Of a DNA stretch of 64,000 nucleotides, positions 11,079-50,412 are shown piece by piece. The stretch is from NCBI RefSeq assembly GCF_027744825.2, contig NC_071347.1:12089501-12153500 (forward strand). Reading direction: 5' to 3'. The stretch is from Synchiropus splendidus (Eukaryota; Chordata; Actinopteri; Syngnathiformes; Callionymidae). The notes beneath the pieces were generated by a model that was given only the letters and a program-made list of their open reading frames with translations, was not told the DNA's origin and ran no database searches. Made by a program: the position numbers and the translations under genes. Numbering within the stretch: the stretch's first letter is position 1; each line of letters begins with the position of its first letter.

Positions 11079-12270
11079 CAGGGACTGTCCTCTGTTCTTC
11101 TCCTTATCCAGCTTTTCAGAATCATATCTTCTCTTTTTTACAGAACTGTGTTGCATGAACCAGAGAAGACTATTGCTTCTGATGTCAATTCTTGTCAACA
11201 GCGCATGGTTTTGTATCAGGTTTTTGGCATAAAGTGTTGCTTTGGAAAACTTGGGTCAAGTGCTTTATTTATTTATTTATCTCTTTGTGTGGAATATACA
11301 ACTTCATATGTTGCTATTTAAATTGGCATACATCAGACATATTTACAACTATGTTTAATAATTATAACCAATTATATTTTATACTTTAATATTATGAACA
11401 CCTTGTTACATAAAAGCTATGGAAATATGATCCCCAAGACAATCCCATCATGGTTTTCTTTTGGATTTTATGGATACAATTACTGTTAAAGAAAAAAAAG
11501 GACAGTTATTTATATATATATAGATGTGTATGTGTGTTTCCCAAAGTCAGACACCAATTTGTGCATAAATTAAAAGACAAAACATTCTTCCATTATTTCA
11601 ACTATATATAAAGCATAAAATAGCAGCAGCATTTTGTTTTCGCAAACAACTAATGGAGTTTTTAAGGATTGTAGCCACTTGATCCAGTTTGTGCAGTGAG
11701 TTTTTCATGGCGCACACTTCCTTGTAAGAGATAAGGCACAGCCCCACTCCGAACTCTTCCCCTGTTGACTTTTCAACAACCCTGCGTTATCTAAATTTGA
11801 GACTGTAAACGGAGGTCACAAGCATGTCAAGTGAGGATTTTATGAAACAAAATAATGGTGACCCACGAAGAAACCAGTTCAAATTGCACAACTCTGGAAA
11901 CAAGTGGTCGAAATGTGTGCTGAAATGGGGAAAAACAAAGCTTATCAACGTCGACACATTTTCGTAAATGAAGGACTTAGCTCTTCTGATTCATTTCCAA
12001 ACACCTACATTGAATCATATTATCATTCTTGCATTGATTGCAGGCACTTTTTAAAATCATAGATTAATTACAGAAGACTAATTGAAGGCCTCACCTTCAC
12101 TATCAGCTCTTTAACAATAAAGATTAAATTTACAGCCCCGTGTGTCGAGTTAAACTTTTCACCCCGTCATTGCCGCTTTAACACTGAAGTTTATTGTATT
12201 GAGTCTACATCCATAGTTGCTTCGTGAACGTTTCAAACAATCATGAAATAAATGTGACTTTTAGATTTTA
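11079..12270 (+). other. isx: Probable isx 3' UTR and flank
   Basis: AT-rich sequence follows the isx stop. Candidate poly(A) signals AATAAA occur at 12,116-12,121 and 12,247-12,252. Which, if either, is used cannot be told. No other gene is seen. Confidence 0.35.
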
Positions 12271-12419
12271 TATTTACTGACTTGCTTGTCTGTGTGGGAT
12301 TGTTTTCTTATTCAGTCTGTGTTACAGTCTGTCAACCTACTGTAGTAACACAGGACACAGGACAATGTCAGAACTAATTCATTTGATTGTGCTGTAATAA
12401 ATCAGTCGTATCATTACAT

Positions 12420-12712
12420 GTCTGTGTGTGTGTACCTGGTAGCTATTCTTGTGAGGACCAATTATTGGAAACACACCCGCTTGTGGGTACATTTTTGCCT
12501 GGCCCCACAAGGCTAATCCTCAATTTGAGGATTAACATTTCAAAAATAACTATGCCATTATAATTAAGTTTGGTTCAGACTGCTGGTTAAGTTTAGCCAT
12601 TTGTTTTGGATGGTAGTTTTAGGGTGAGAGACTGGGGAAAGCATTATGTCAATGAAATGTCCCCACAAAGACAGCGGTACAAGTGTGTGTGCGTGTACAT
12701 GTGTAAGCAAAA
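12420..12712 (+). repeat. Teleost GTCCCCACA-type interspersed repeat, copy 1
   Basis: GAGGACCAATTATTGGAAAC, CCCCACAAGGCTAATCCTCA, TTGAGGATTAA, AAGTTTAGCCATTTGTTTT, GAGAGACTGGGGA, AGCATTATGTCA and TGTCCCCACAAAGA appear in the same order at 56,600-56,870, and in reverse orientation at 50,150-50,412. The element ends in a TG/CA-rich tail at all three places. The family is common in fish; its class was not determined. Confidence 0.7.
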
Positions 12713-13435
12713 GTCATTTATCAGTAAATTGTATTACAACTTCTAAATATTAAGAAGGAAAATAGTATACAAATGACATCAGATGTGATTTCAAATGGTT
12801 TAACAGTCTGCTAGAGTGTTGTAAACAACATAAAACTAATTTTTTTTACTGCTTTGAAAAGAGACAGTTTAACATGGTTCCAACGTTTTGCTGAGTTGAC
12901 AATACCCACCTTTTCCAGGTATGTTGACATGATATATTTCAATCCCGGGATCTCCTTAATTCCATTCCACTAAAATTGTATACATTTGATTTCCTTAACT
13001 ATATAAATATTATGTTTTACCATTCTTGTCTCTCAAATGTTTGATTATAACCAAATTTCGGTTTTAATTCTATAAAGACGTAACTACAACTTAAATTACT
13101 ACTTTGTGTTGCTCTTGTGACTAAATTGTGTCTTTATATCGCCCAGCTGTAGACACATTATACTTTTTTGTTCGTGCATTTTCTTATGTCATTTTATTGT
13201 GCATTATTGCTCTAGTTATTTTCTTTTTATTTGTTCATAAACTGAACTATTTATTGTGCTTGGAAGCAATAAAAACCATTTCGTTGTGTCCGAACAAACA
13301 TTGACATTAAAGAAAGTCGCGCGAGATGAAACTGAAAACGCAGAAAGATGGTTCTGACTGGTTTCTGGTCTTACTAGTCTCGAGAAAGCTGATGCAAAGT
13401 ACAAGTTCATTGTAGTGAGGATTTGAGCGTCTGGT
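12713..13435. other. Intergenic spacer between isx and bicd1
   Basis: No exon or RNA gene recognised. The spacer between the isx stop and bicd1 ATG is only about 2.7 kb in total. Confidence 0.45.
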
Positions 13436-13769
13436 TGCAAGCTACGCGTTTGACCATTAGATGGCGCGCGCGTGCTCATGGAGAACAGTTGGCGCGGTGT
13501 TCGCTGGTTTATTCTGGAGAGATTGACCTCGTTTTAGCTTGTATTCTCCTTAATTACCCATTCAAGTGGTTCAGTGAAAGGTTTAGAGTGGAACATGCTT
13601 AGCGGATAAGACACTGGGGCAAGGCGAAGCGATGGTTTGAAGTATTCGCTGTCTTTCTGTCGCTGGCAGAAGAGAAGTGGGCGGACATTGAGCATCATCT
13701 CCTCGCCTCCGCCCGCCTCCCAGATTCCGTCCACACCGGAGGACAGAGAGCCGCAGACAGTGAGGGGCG
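13436..13769 (+). promoter_or_regulatory. bicd1: bicd1 CpG-rich promoter and 5' UTR
   Basis: CpG density rises abruptly from about 13,440 (ATGGCGCGCGCGTGC) and stays high through the first coding exon to about 14,040, a CpG-island-type promoter. A CTCF-like core with one mismatch (CCATTAGATGGCGC) lies at 13,454-13,467 at its left edge. No TATA box stands out. Confidence 0.5.
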
Positions 13770-40339
<26,570 letters not shown>

Positions 40340-42300
40340 CTGTCTGGGCTTTGGTCAGACTGTTACAAATCCGTCAGTGCAACTGGTCCCCGCCCCGATG
40401 GTCCGACCATGTGCTTGAACACTAAGCTACCCGATCCTCCCAATTCGTATTCTGCAGTGATCAAAGGAGGAAAAAGCCAGAGTGCACAGACTACTTCCTC
40501 TGCGAACTCAAAATCCTTAACACCCAACAAACTTAAATTCCAAACAGACAAGACACAAGAATCCTTTTCCTGTTGTGTTCAATTTATCTTGGCTATTTAT
40601 TTCTACAAATGTTTATCTAAAGTCCAAGTATTACAAAATGTATTTAGCATTGGCTTTATTTGGTCTCAGTCCTGCTTTTTGTTAAAAAAAAAATGAATAT
40701 GTGTCACAACAAGCAAACACACAGGTGCTTTATCGAAGAGATCTCATCATGGCTAATGTGATAACCGTGCCCACTTCACCCAGTTCATGTCACTTTGAGT
40801 CGCAAAACTTGGTGAGTACGGAATCTCACTCACGTACTATTGCATTGAGGTCAGTTGGTTTACAATGTGGAGAGGATTAAGTGATTTAAGATTAACATTC
40901 TCTTGTTGAAGCGATGGCGTGGCCTCACTGGAGTTTGGGAATTAGCTTTTCATGGCATGTAGTGTGAGTAAGAGACAAGGCATGACAGAACCTCCTCAAC
41001 AAGGCTGTGGACTGACTTCATGTAGTTGAAGATAACTTAGTCTGTTGAAGAGATTCTTACCCTGGCTGAAGTAGTGGCGTGGTAGTTACTCTGGAGTGCC
41101 GCTCCTGTTACAGCGAACGTATATGAAGCAACCAAGTGACTTCGGATGAACGACATGAACTGACCATGATTTTATTGAAGTCTTGCAACTGTGTTCAAGT
41201 GGAGTGCTCAAATGGTGGTTTGAAACCTAATTTATGAGTTAATCTCTAGGATTATGATGCCAGGATGTGACTTAAAAGAGCTACTGTGGTCACTAGATAG
41301 TTCCTGTGACCATGAGCTGACTTGACCTGGTGTAGGTAAAGCTGTGAGTTAGCTGACTAGCCTTATTCGAGTTACAGTGGAATGACTTTATCTGGTGATC
41401 GAGTGGTGACCATGCTGTATTTAAGCAGCCATGCAGTGACTTTACTTGGTGTAAGTGACCAGTGGCAAACCGAGTACGTCCTTTCTACCATGATTTTTAA
41501 ATGTATAGGTTTGAAGTTAACAAATAATTGACAGAACGATTTACCATGCATCCAGATGAGATGACATTTATGCACTCTGGATGAAGTGAATTAGGCAGGG
41601 CATAATGTGGCACAACATTTCAAAATGTGCACTTTAATAAAGCCATAATATTCTACATTTTGTCAAATATTTGCTTCAGGCAGTTTGATGTCATCGAGCC
41701 GTGTAACAGGCTGCCATGGATATTTGTTACCAGCTGTTTTCATTCATCACAGTACATTTTCTTCAGAAGCAGAAACGCAAAGCAAAGAATTTCCCTCCTA
41801 ACAGCCTGAGGCTCTAAAAACAACTGTCCTTAACGATTGTTTACATATCATCTTTTGTCATTTTGTTTTGTATTGTTTTGTTATTTAATTAATTTTTATT
41901 GGTGATTTCTTTTTTTTTATGCAACTCTGTTATTTATTTTTTTAAAGGCTGTGATTCCTGATCTTGTGTCTTTTTCCTAACCAGGATTTGCTTTCCTTCA
42001 CCAGAAGACCACTTAATGCCACCAGGCAGTGACTTTTTGCTTTATAAAGGAGAGCATGTAGTGATCTAACCAAATCATTCGAGAGTGAATGATGGTAAAG
42101 CCATGAACTAGCGATGAGGAGTTCTTAACATGGAGGGTGTTATGATGACCATTGATATAATCCAGTGTGGTTTAGACAGTCACAGAGATGTGGCCCTGTA
42201 GAGTTCATGGACGCAGCCATAGATTTAACCTAGTAAAGGTACAGAAGTGGTTTGCTGTCATCAGCTGGTTGAAGTTCCCTATAAAGTGGCAAAACTTGCA
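40340..42300 (+). other. bicd1 3' flank with degenerate repetitive character
   Basis: No coding frame is supported. From about 40,830 to 42,300 short phrases of the type CAGTGACTTTACTTGGTGTA, GAGCTGACTTGACCTGGTGT and GAATGACTTTATCTGGTGAT recur in the same orientation, suggesting a very degraded tandem repeat. A candidate poly(A) signal AATAAA occurs at about 41,636. Confidence 0.35.
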
Positions 42301-42957
42301 GTGACTCTGGAGTGACTTGGATCACATGGGGTGCTTCAGTTTTATGAATCTTAAATTAAAAGCAAATTTCAATCTGAACTGTATTATAAAGACACATAGG
42401 CTTCCTCTCAACTCTATGCAGTAATGTCCAGGCACAACCATGCATAGTGGCAATACACTCTGAATTACTCCCCCGGCCATGAAATAACCAGCAAAATAAT
42501 GGGGTGAGTAGATGAGATTAACCCTACAAGCTGGATCTGGCGATGTTGGTTTGGCTTACTTCATGACACTGAAATATGCGGAAGAATAACTTGTCTTGCA
42601 TATATATATATTATATGCTATGAGTTGCTGTTCATTAAATGCCTGAATACTAAACTGAAGATTCCAACTTCGGGTCGGTGCACAATTACAACCGCATAAC
42701 TGAAACAGATCAATGAGGAATTTCACTTTTCTGTGGGTGAGGTGGTGAATAAGTGACCAATGATCAATACAATTTTACAGTCTGTCCTGTATTTACAACA
42801 GTGTTTCATTGGTTTCACAGGTTAATAAAAAAAGAGAACCATCCTTACAGTCCTGTGTGTTTTGTTGCACATTAAGTTGGTCACCATCATGTCACACCTG
42901 AATTGAATTACACCAAAGACGGTTTCATGGGTTAGAGCTAACCAAAACTTTTTCCTC

Positions 42958-43087
<130 letters not shown>

Positions 43088-43513
43088 CTCATTCATTGTA
43101 TGATTCATTGATTAAAATGAGCCATAAATGTGTTTTTTTTTTTTTTTTTTGTAATAGTTTTATTTGTATCCCTCTACTACGCGCGTGAGTCGCGTGCCCT
43201 CCTGCCTTCCTTCTACTCGGCACGGCACTCGTTGACGCAGAGCCCGTGGAGAAAGAGGCTGGCTTGTTTCTCGGTTCTGCTCCCAACTGGATAACGTTGG
43301 AATTGAGGATTTAACGGTCCAATCTTTTATATTCACCGGGGGTTTGTTTGTTTTGCGCTTCTTGTGTAGACCAAAATAGTGAGTGTCTTGACGCTAACTT
43401 TCCGCCTCAAACTGGAGGACTTCATGAACTTATTCGGCGACTAGTTTTATTGGGTGTTTTTTGCTTTTTAACAAGCCTCACCGATGATAGAACGGTCACG
43501 ATCGTATTGCAAA

Positions 43514-43586
43514 ATGGACGGGTTCAGTAGAGTGGCTTTTAGAAGGAAACAGCGCAGTTTGGACGTAGAGGACTCCTACCACGCAG
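43514..43586 (+). CDS. Putative first coding exon A of a downstream plus-strand gene (fgd4 by synteny?)
   Basis: ATG in a good context (CAAAATGG) opens a 24-codon segment, MDGFSRVAFRRKQRSLDVED then SYHA, ending G|GTAAGA, a strong donor in phase 1. A CpG-containing stretch just upstream (about 43,180-43,520) fits a promoter. The peptide is basic in its first half and has no domain I recognise. No acceptor exon follows in the window. In tetrapods BICD1 is followed on the same strand by FGD4, a Cdc42 exchange factor with several 5' isoforms, so an fgd4 first exon is the leading idea, but it is inference from gene order only. Confidence 0.45.
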
Positions 43587-46500
43587 GTAAGAAGATGCGA
43601 AACTAAACTCACCTACGGGTTTTGTGAGTGTGTTTGGGGGAAATCCAGTCTCATTGTGTTGAAGTGCACTTTATCGTAAAGTAGCGGCTCCTGACTCTGG
43701 GTGTCCTGTGTGTAGCATGGACTTCTGCACACCTTGGTTATCGCTGTGGTTTACACCCTCCGCTCAGTAACTGAAGGTGTTTCAAGTCACAGCTTGTTGT
43801 GTAACCATAACCTGCTGGAGGCCATGTTTTCCCGACACCTGCACAGTGTCATGTATTCACCAAAGACTTTAAGGAGCGTGTACGAAAGTTTGAAACTAAA
43901 CTAAGAACGTCTGGCTTGAGGTTTTCAGACAATCCAAGCACGTGACTTGAGCACTGTCTGGGCTTGAGACAGGAGGTGCTAGGACTTTTATCAGCGGAGG
44001 ACTTGTGGAGACTTGCAGCCGAGGCTCATTCGCCAGCAGTTTTGCAACGTCCCGACCGTCCTCTTTGGTACTAAGAGGTACACAAATGGAAGCACGACAG
44101 AGAAGTCTGTAAGAAACGTGTGGCAGGTTTGCTCTGCTTTGTATCGTCCACTATCATCTGCATAGCACCACTGGTAAACATGCAGGTTGAGCTTTATCAT
44201 GTTGCTATTTTTAGACATTACCTGGTGTGTAAAGGTAAAGAGACATTTCATACTACAATTATTACTGGCCTGTCATCCTGTCATGTCACAATAATGTGGC
44301 CCTAATGTGGACATGACAAGTGTCATATGATTTGTCATGTAAGGCAACAACCATGTGTTAAAGGGGATTGAAATAAACATTCATTCAGTTTAGTGATGTC
44401 CTGATCACATCACTGAACAAGCTGGTTTATCCAGATGTTTTCCTGACTGGATTTTAAACATATATATTTTTTCTCAGAAGCACAATGTCTTGTATTTGCA
44501 GGCCAGATTTTATGAAGTGGCGCTCAATATTTATTTCATTTTCTAATCTTTGTTACAGCCTTATTTATTTAAAAGCCACACATGAAAACTATTTTGAATA
44601 TCCTTTCAATAGCTACCACTTTGGAGGTGTCATCATGAGGAGTCGCATGCTTGTACAGGACAGCCCTGTCATTCTGCCTCTTGCTTTCAAGCCTTTAAAT
44701 GGCAACATCTAACATTTAACTGACAACTGGCTTCATGTGTATCTTGTGCGTGTTCCTTGGTAAATAGTTGCTTTACTGCGCTGGTTGACTCTGAGTGTAC
44801 ATCTTTGTTTGAAACCACGATTCAAACACGTTGGTCTGATGTAAATGTGCGAACAACAGTGAGTGCTGTGATAATGAAGCCTCTTGTTTTCTGTCCGCTG
44901 CTCTGACTGTTTGAATTGTGTGGCCCACTGATCTACTGCTGGCTGAGTTTCTTTGTTGTAGTCATGCTGAACTAAAGTCTACTGTCCTCAACTGGCCTCA
45001 CTTCTGAGGTCTCTTATTAGCCAGTGGTACGTGTTCTTATTCATCATTCTAATTTGTAGTGTTTGCTTTCAGTCAACACTTCAAATGTGTTATGAACTTC
45101 TGTTGACATGAGCACTGTCTCCATGCTAAGCACTCGTCAAATAACCAATAACAATAACCATCCACCTATTGTGTTCTGTGTCTGTCTATAGTCAGACATA
45201 ATGCTCTTTTAATGGACGCAATGGTCAAATGCGACACTGAATCACACGATCAATTCAGCTGTGTAAAAATGTGTGCTCAACAAGATGAAAAGTGCATTGA
45301 GTGTTTTTGTGACTCCTACTGTGGTAATAGCACAGTTGTTTTCTTGTTATTACTCAAACCTCTGTCTTGTTTTCGCACCAAATGAAATTCCACACACGCC
45401 CACGTCTCGCTACTACCTGCATGGCCCTGATAAAAGGAATCTCTGCTGAGTGGTATTTCGAGCTTCTCTCAGCTGGTGGTTTTGGAAGTTTTGCAATGCA
45501 ATAATCTGTCTCATCTGGTTACAAGCAAAATTATGAAACAAATGAATCGTTATCTGTGTTTGATGATCAGGGATATATTGTTGATTTTGTCCTTGTCTTA
45601 TTAAATGACTTGTGACGTAGATAATAATCTAATATAAAGTGGTTTATTTTAATAGGTTATTCTAAATGTACCAGCAGAGGGCGGTGTTCACCGCGTCTGT
45701 TACGTCACGTCACTTAAATGCATAACCAAACTGCCCCGTTTAATTTAACCTTATATCAGGATTTGCTTTTTGTCTTGTGGGTAAATTAAATTCAATATAG
45801 TCATTTATTAGTCAGTGTTTTGACAGTCTTTGGCAAATTGCAGTTCATCTTGCATCATGTGTTGAACTTATCCACAATAATAATATCAACATAAATGGCA
45901 TTGCTTTATTCGTTTTACAAAAAAATATCCATTAAATCTTAAACAGAAGTAACTGCAACTTCTAATTCTTCTAATTCGAGGCTCAGATTGGACATGAATG
46001 AGCAGCTGCCATCACCAGCTGCTGGTGGAAGCCATATTGTCATCACCAAGGAATGACATGAAGTGTGCAAGAAAAAAAGAACAGAAAATAATTCTAATAA
46101 TGCTCATGTTTCTGCCCACATCAAGAGAGGGTAGTGAGCATGAAAAACTTTCCCTGCATAAACACATTCACGACAGCTGAAATTTCCGTAACCATTCCTA
46201 AAATTCGCAGCAGCCTCTTTGTCTTCCTGCCCCACCTCAACCATGATGGTCAGTTTCCTGGTAATGCTTATGACTTTCACTAACAACACCTCCTCTCAGT
46301 GCCCTCACCTGGTCTTACTGACAGAGTTAGAGTTACAGTTTCTGAATGTGCAGTGAACCTATTTGAGCAAACAAGTGGGACTTTTTACAATTACAGTTCA
46401 TGTTATTTAGTACATAATCATTTTAATACAGCACACACAAAGTTAAAACTTCATAAACAAAGTTGGTGTGTGATGACTTTTCTATTAGCAAGAACAGATT

Positions 46501-46980
46501 TAATTCAATTGAATATTCCTTTATTTAGTCACAATGTTTTTCTCAGTGTTTTCTATTTTTACTGTTGGAGCTTTAGATTTTTAAGTTCTGGTTTGCCTTG
46601 CTGGGTTCTGGTCCCATGTGCTTCCTGACTCCAGAGTGTGTTGCTTCCTCTGGTCCTGACTGCCATTGTTTGCCCATTTGACTATTATTCCTCACCAAAG
46701 TCGGCTGTTTTGTCACGTAGATAACACTCTGGACATGAGCTCAGTCAAGACCAGACGCAGCAGTAGCTGAAGGATGTTTACAGAGGCAGTTGTGTCAGCG
46801 GCTTGGTCACCTTTGCGAAATGGAGGAAATGTTTTTTGCAACAGGAAACGTGTGAAGGTGCATGACTGAGGATGACTGGACGGTCTTCAGCGTTTATGGT
46901 TTCTTTGGGTTTCGGTCATTAATATCTTCACCTGTGACATCACTGTGTCATCGCGACGTGGTCCAACTCCTCGCTGCAAC
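43587..46980. other. No gene recognised between putative first exons A and B
   Basis: AT-rich DNA without supported exons. A CTCF-like core lies at 45,671. Confidence 0.4.
45671..45684 (+). promoter_or_regulatory. CTCF-like core motif
   Basis: CCAGCAGAGGGCGG fits CCASYAGRKGGCRS at all 14 positions. TTACGTCACGTCACTT, a CRE/ATF-like stretch, follows about 20 bases on. Confidence 0.45.
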
Positions 46981-47044
46981 ATGGACTGGGTGTTGAGTTA
47001 CTTGAGGTCCTTCCTGGGTCTGCCTCAGACCCTCCTCACTTCGG
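46981..47044 (+). CDS. Putative alternative first coding exon B
   Basis: ATG opens a 21-codon segment, MDWVLSYLRSFLGLPQTLLT then S, ending G|GTAGGT in phase 1, the same phase as segments A, C and D. The peptide is hydrophobic with one arginine and could be an amphipathic N-terminal helix. It lies only 71 bases before segment C, so the two could share a promoter or be consecutive alternatives. No function can be given from sequence. Confidence 0.35.
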
Positions 47045-47115
47045 GTAGGTGATAAGCAGAATTAACCAGCCGACCGGACAGTCGAGGTTTTAAACTAGAA
47101 GACTCTGGAATTGCT

Positions 47116-47191
47116 ATGAAACGACGACGCAAGTATTGGTTTTGGAGACGGAAGGGTAAAAACTTAAAGATGTGTCTGCTCTGCTGTTGTG
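47116..47191 (+). CDS. Putative alternative first coding exon C (basic, cysteine-rich N terminus)
   Basis: ATG opens 25 codons, MKRRRKYWFWRRKGKNLKM then CLLCCC, ending G|GTAAGA, a strong donor in phase 1. The polybasic, tryptophan-containing head followed by a cluster of four cysteines looks like a membrane-anchoring N terminus (basic patch plus possible palmitoylation), which would suit an exchange factor acting at membranes. This is read from composition; identity is unknown. Confidence 0.4.
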
Positions 47192-49835
47192 GTAAGACTT
47201 TTCTTCTTTGTTTCCAGCATTAGTGTGGACAATTTTTTTTATCTCATTTAGCGTGTTCAGCAATGCCATGATGCACTTCTGCTTCATTTCCAGCCATTTT
47301 TGTTCTGTCACATTAAATCATGCCAAGATGCCATAATGCCACTACAGTGTATGTCAATAATATGAATAAATCCTCAATTTCCTCTGATGTATTTTGCAAT
47401 CTTCCTTTGATTTTTCATCCTATGTCGCCCAGGGCTTCTCAGAAATATAGGAGGCAATTTCCATTTGCGCTTGCAGGGGTGAGTGCACCCACTGTGCCAC
47501 CCTGTCCCACCTTTCTGATGTAGAAACAAAGGCAAGACAGTCGTGTTTCCCTGGTTGCCTAGGTTGATGTAGAATAGCAAATGAGTGTCGGAACACAATT
47601 CAGTACTGAATAAAGTGTCACAATGCAGCAAAATGTATGAGTTTTTGAAAACCTGAAACTAGTGTGCTGCAAGCATTCAACCAGCCAATTCCTGTCCATC
47701 GTGTGCAGATGCGAACAGGGCACGTGAGAAGTTACAGGATATAAATTCACAACTCTTGCCATCTTCAAAAATATTTCCATGGTATTGTCTCTGCTGTGCC
47801 ATTTGTCCCCTCCTTGTATTTTAGGGAACTGCGGATTTCTGGGTCTTTCATTTGTTATGCCGGGACTAGGTTTGAATTCAGTTGAAGCTTCTGTCCTTCT
47901 GTTGGTCTTTTCCTCCATGTGGGCGTCAGCTGGAACGAAGGACAGAGCTGTGACTCAGTATTTAAGCCCTGCCTGATGGGAAAAGGGGCCAGTTTTGTTC
48001 TCTGAGGCCTGGGAACTGTTTCCCCCCTCTTAAGACCCCTTTCCAACCACTTTGGCCTTTTGGCAGACGTCCCTGATTGCCCATTCCCCAACTGTGTTTG
48101 TGCTCCGCATGGTGATACATTCATGTGTGTGGATCCATGTGTGTCCCTTGACTAGTGCACCTTCCTCAAGCTTATCCACGTGGAGTCATTTCTGTTTAAA
48201 AGAGAGAAGGGAACTCTGAGACGTTCCACTTTCATTCTCATTCACAGGAAGGAAAAGGCTGGGAACCAGAACTCCTTTCCCACTGATTGTTCGATGGTGG
48301 GCGAGCTTCATCCAGTTTCTGGTCTAATAGAAACTTTCGATCAAGTCGTGCCTTTAATGCTGATTCTAGCTTGTTGGTAAAGGGTCAAAGCAAGATTATT
48401 TATTCCTAATACAGTTATCATAAACATTAATCATTAAACATGTGGGGAATGACAGGTGCAACAAGGAGGCAAGGTCATGCAACAGTCCAGCAGGTGTCAG
48501 TGTCAGCTGTTAAGGCCAAACACATGCCAACAGCTGAAGCTATCAGCAGCTTAATAAAGTCATCAACTTTTACTGTCAGAGGAGCAAATCCTAAAAGCAA
48601 GAATTAAAATGATTTCATCTTCAGATTATTATCAAATGTCGAACAAAGAAAGAATGAATCAACATTGCAGATTATATTTGAAGTGTTCTTTATGATAGTT
48701 TTGTTTTGTTAGAATTCCTTCTATGACATATAAAATAACAAATAAAGACAAATACATCACATTATCATTATCTGCAAAATAGTGGAGAAAAACTATGTAA
48801 AATTTCGGATTATTATAAATAAAATAAATTAAGTCACTTAATTCAAAACATTGCATAAGACATTAAGATGCATAATGGATCTTGGAAACATCACAAACTA
48901 CCAACTAAAATAAAAAGTGAAAAATTAAAGATGATTGGAGTACAAATTATAGTACACACACATACAACACACATAATTAAAAATATTACGATATATTTTT
49001 TAGTTTAATAATGCTCTTACTTTTTGTAACACATTTACAGTCATCTGAAACCAAATTTGAAATGACTCAGTATTATCTAAATACTGCTAAATAAGTGAAC
49101 ACATAAGAATATTATATATAACAATCATGAGATTGGTTCAAACTGCAGCATGGTTTATAATCAGTTCCTTCTTGGACGTTTATATCTGAGTGGCAGCGAA
49201 GGACGTTCATTCTCTGTCCAGTGTTTGTGTGACATTTGTCTGACTTCACTTGACTTCATGAGCTCACAGATGGTATGAAGTGAACATCAACACACAACAG
49301 TGTCGCTGACACGAGAACAAGAGAATAATGAGCTGCTTATCTGCCACTGTGATCACGTCGAGATCCTCTTGTTGAAACGGAGTGGATTAAAGTGGGATTT
49401 ATTTGGTGCAGAGATGAGGTCGCTCATCAAAGTGGTAGTGCTCTCAGCAAACTCATTGTAAATCAATTTGTTGTGTGGATAAACGCTGTTGTCTGGCTGT
49501 GTCTTTTCGACGCACAAACCCCCTCCCCCTCCCGTCAGCATTGATTTGAGCAGCTCGTCTTTTTCCTCCTGATCTGGATTGACAGCCGTTGTTTGTGGTG
49601 GAAGATGTCACAACGTCACTGACGTTTGCACGTTTTCCCCACTTTTTCATTTCCTTCATTTCCGCTTCTTCCTGACCTGGTACACTAAGAGGCAGCCTGT
49701 CAGTGTGTGGGTGGTACAACTTGACTACAGATGACGGGATGCCTTGCTGTAATTAAAGTGTGTGGGGGGCCCCTTGTTACTTCACTTGTGCCTTATAGCC
49801 AGGGGCCACATGACTCCATCTCTTTCAGAGGAGAG
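47192..49835. other. No gene recognised
   Basis: Minus-strand frames of 119 and 89 codons (47,559-48,124) lack domains, sensible composition or splice support. The rest is AT-rich. Confidence 0.4.
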
Positions 49836-49870
49836 GAGAAAGATAGAGAGATAGAGAGAGAGAGAGAGGT
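49836..49870. repeat. (GA)n-rich tract
   Basis: AGATAGAGAGATAGAGAGAG and following GA units. Confidence 0.85.
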
Positions 49871-50149
49871 GAAGACTACGGAGGTGTGTGCTGAGACAGA
49901 TGAGCTGCTAGAGGGGGAGGGAGACTGCAGCGACTTGGTGTGAAGAAGTGGGAGAATGCTGCTGATGGAGCGGAAAGTAAAAGACATATCAGTTCATTGA
50001 AGAAAGATAGTAGGAGGAAGGGAAGATGTACACAAATTGTGTTGGTGTTTCCAGCCCATTGACTCAGTAAAGTTCTTGTATTTGTCATGAAAAGTGTTGA
50101 ACGCAGCGGTGAACACACAAATAAATATGAAAATGAAAGAAATGCCCAT

Positions 50150-50412
50150 CAGTCACACACACACCCAGGTGTCACACCGTCATTTGGGGATCTGCTGACA
50201 TCATGCTTTCCACAGCCTCCTGTCCTTAACTTAACCATCCAAAACAAATGGCTAACCTTAACCAGAACTGTGACACAAATTAATTCATTATAATGACCCA
50301 TTATTTGGAGGTCCTCACCCTCAAATTGAGACTTAACCTTGTGGGGTCTGAAAAAAGAACCACACAAAAACAAGGATGTGTTTTCCCCAAAATTGGACAC
50401 ACACACACACAC
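50150..50412 (-). repeat. Teleost GTCCCCACA-type interspersed repeat, copy 2 (reverse)
   Basis: Blocks CCATCCAAAACAAATGGCTAA, TTAACCAGAAC, GGAGGTCCTCACCCTCAAAT and AACCTTGTGGGG are reverse complements of the blocks in the 12,420-12,712 copy, in reverse order, ending in a CA-rich tail. Confidence 0.6.

Noticed and set aside
47559..48124. Overlapping minus-strand frames of 119 and 89 codons
   Set aside because: No domain, no splice structure and odd composition; treated as chance.
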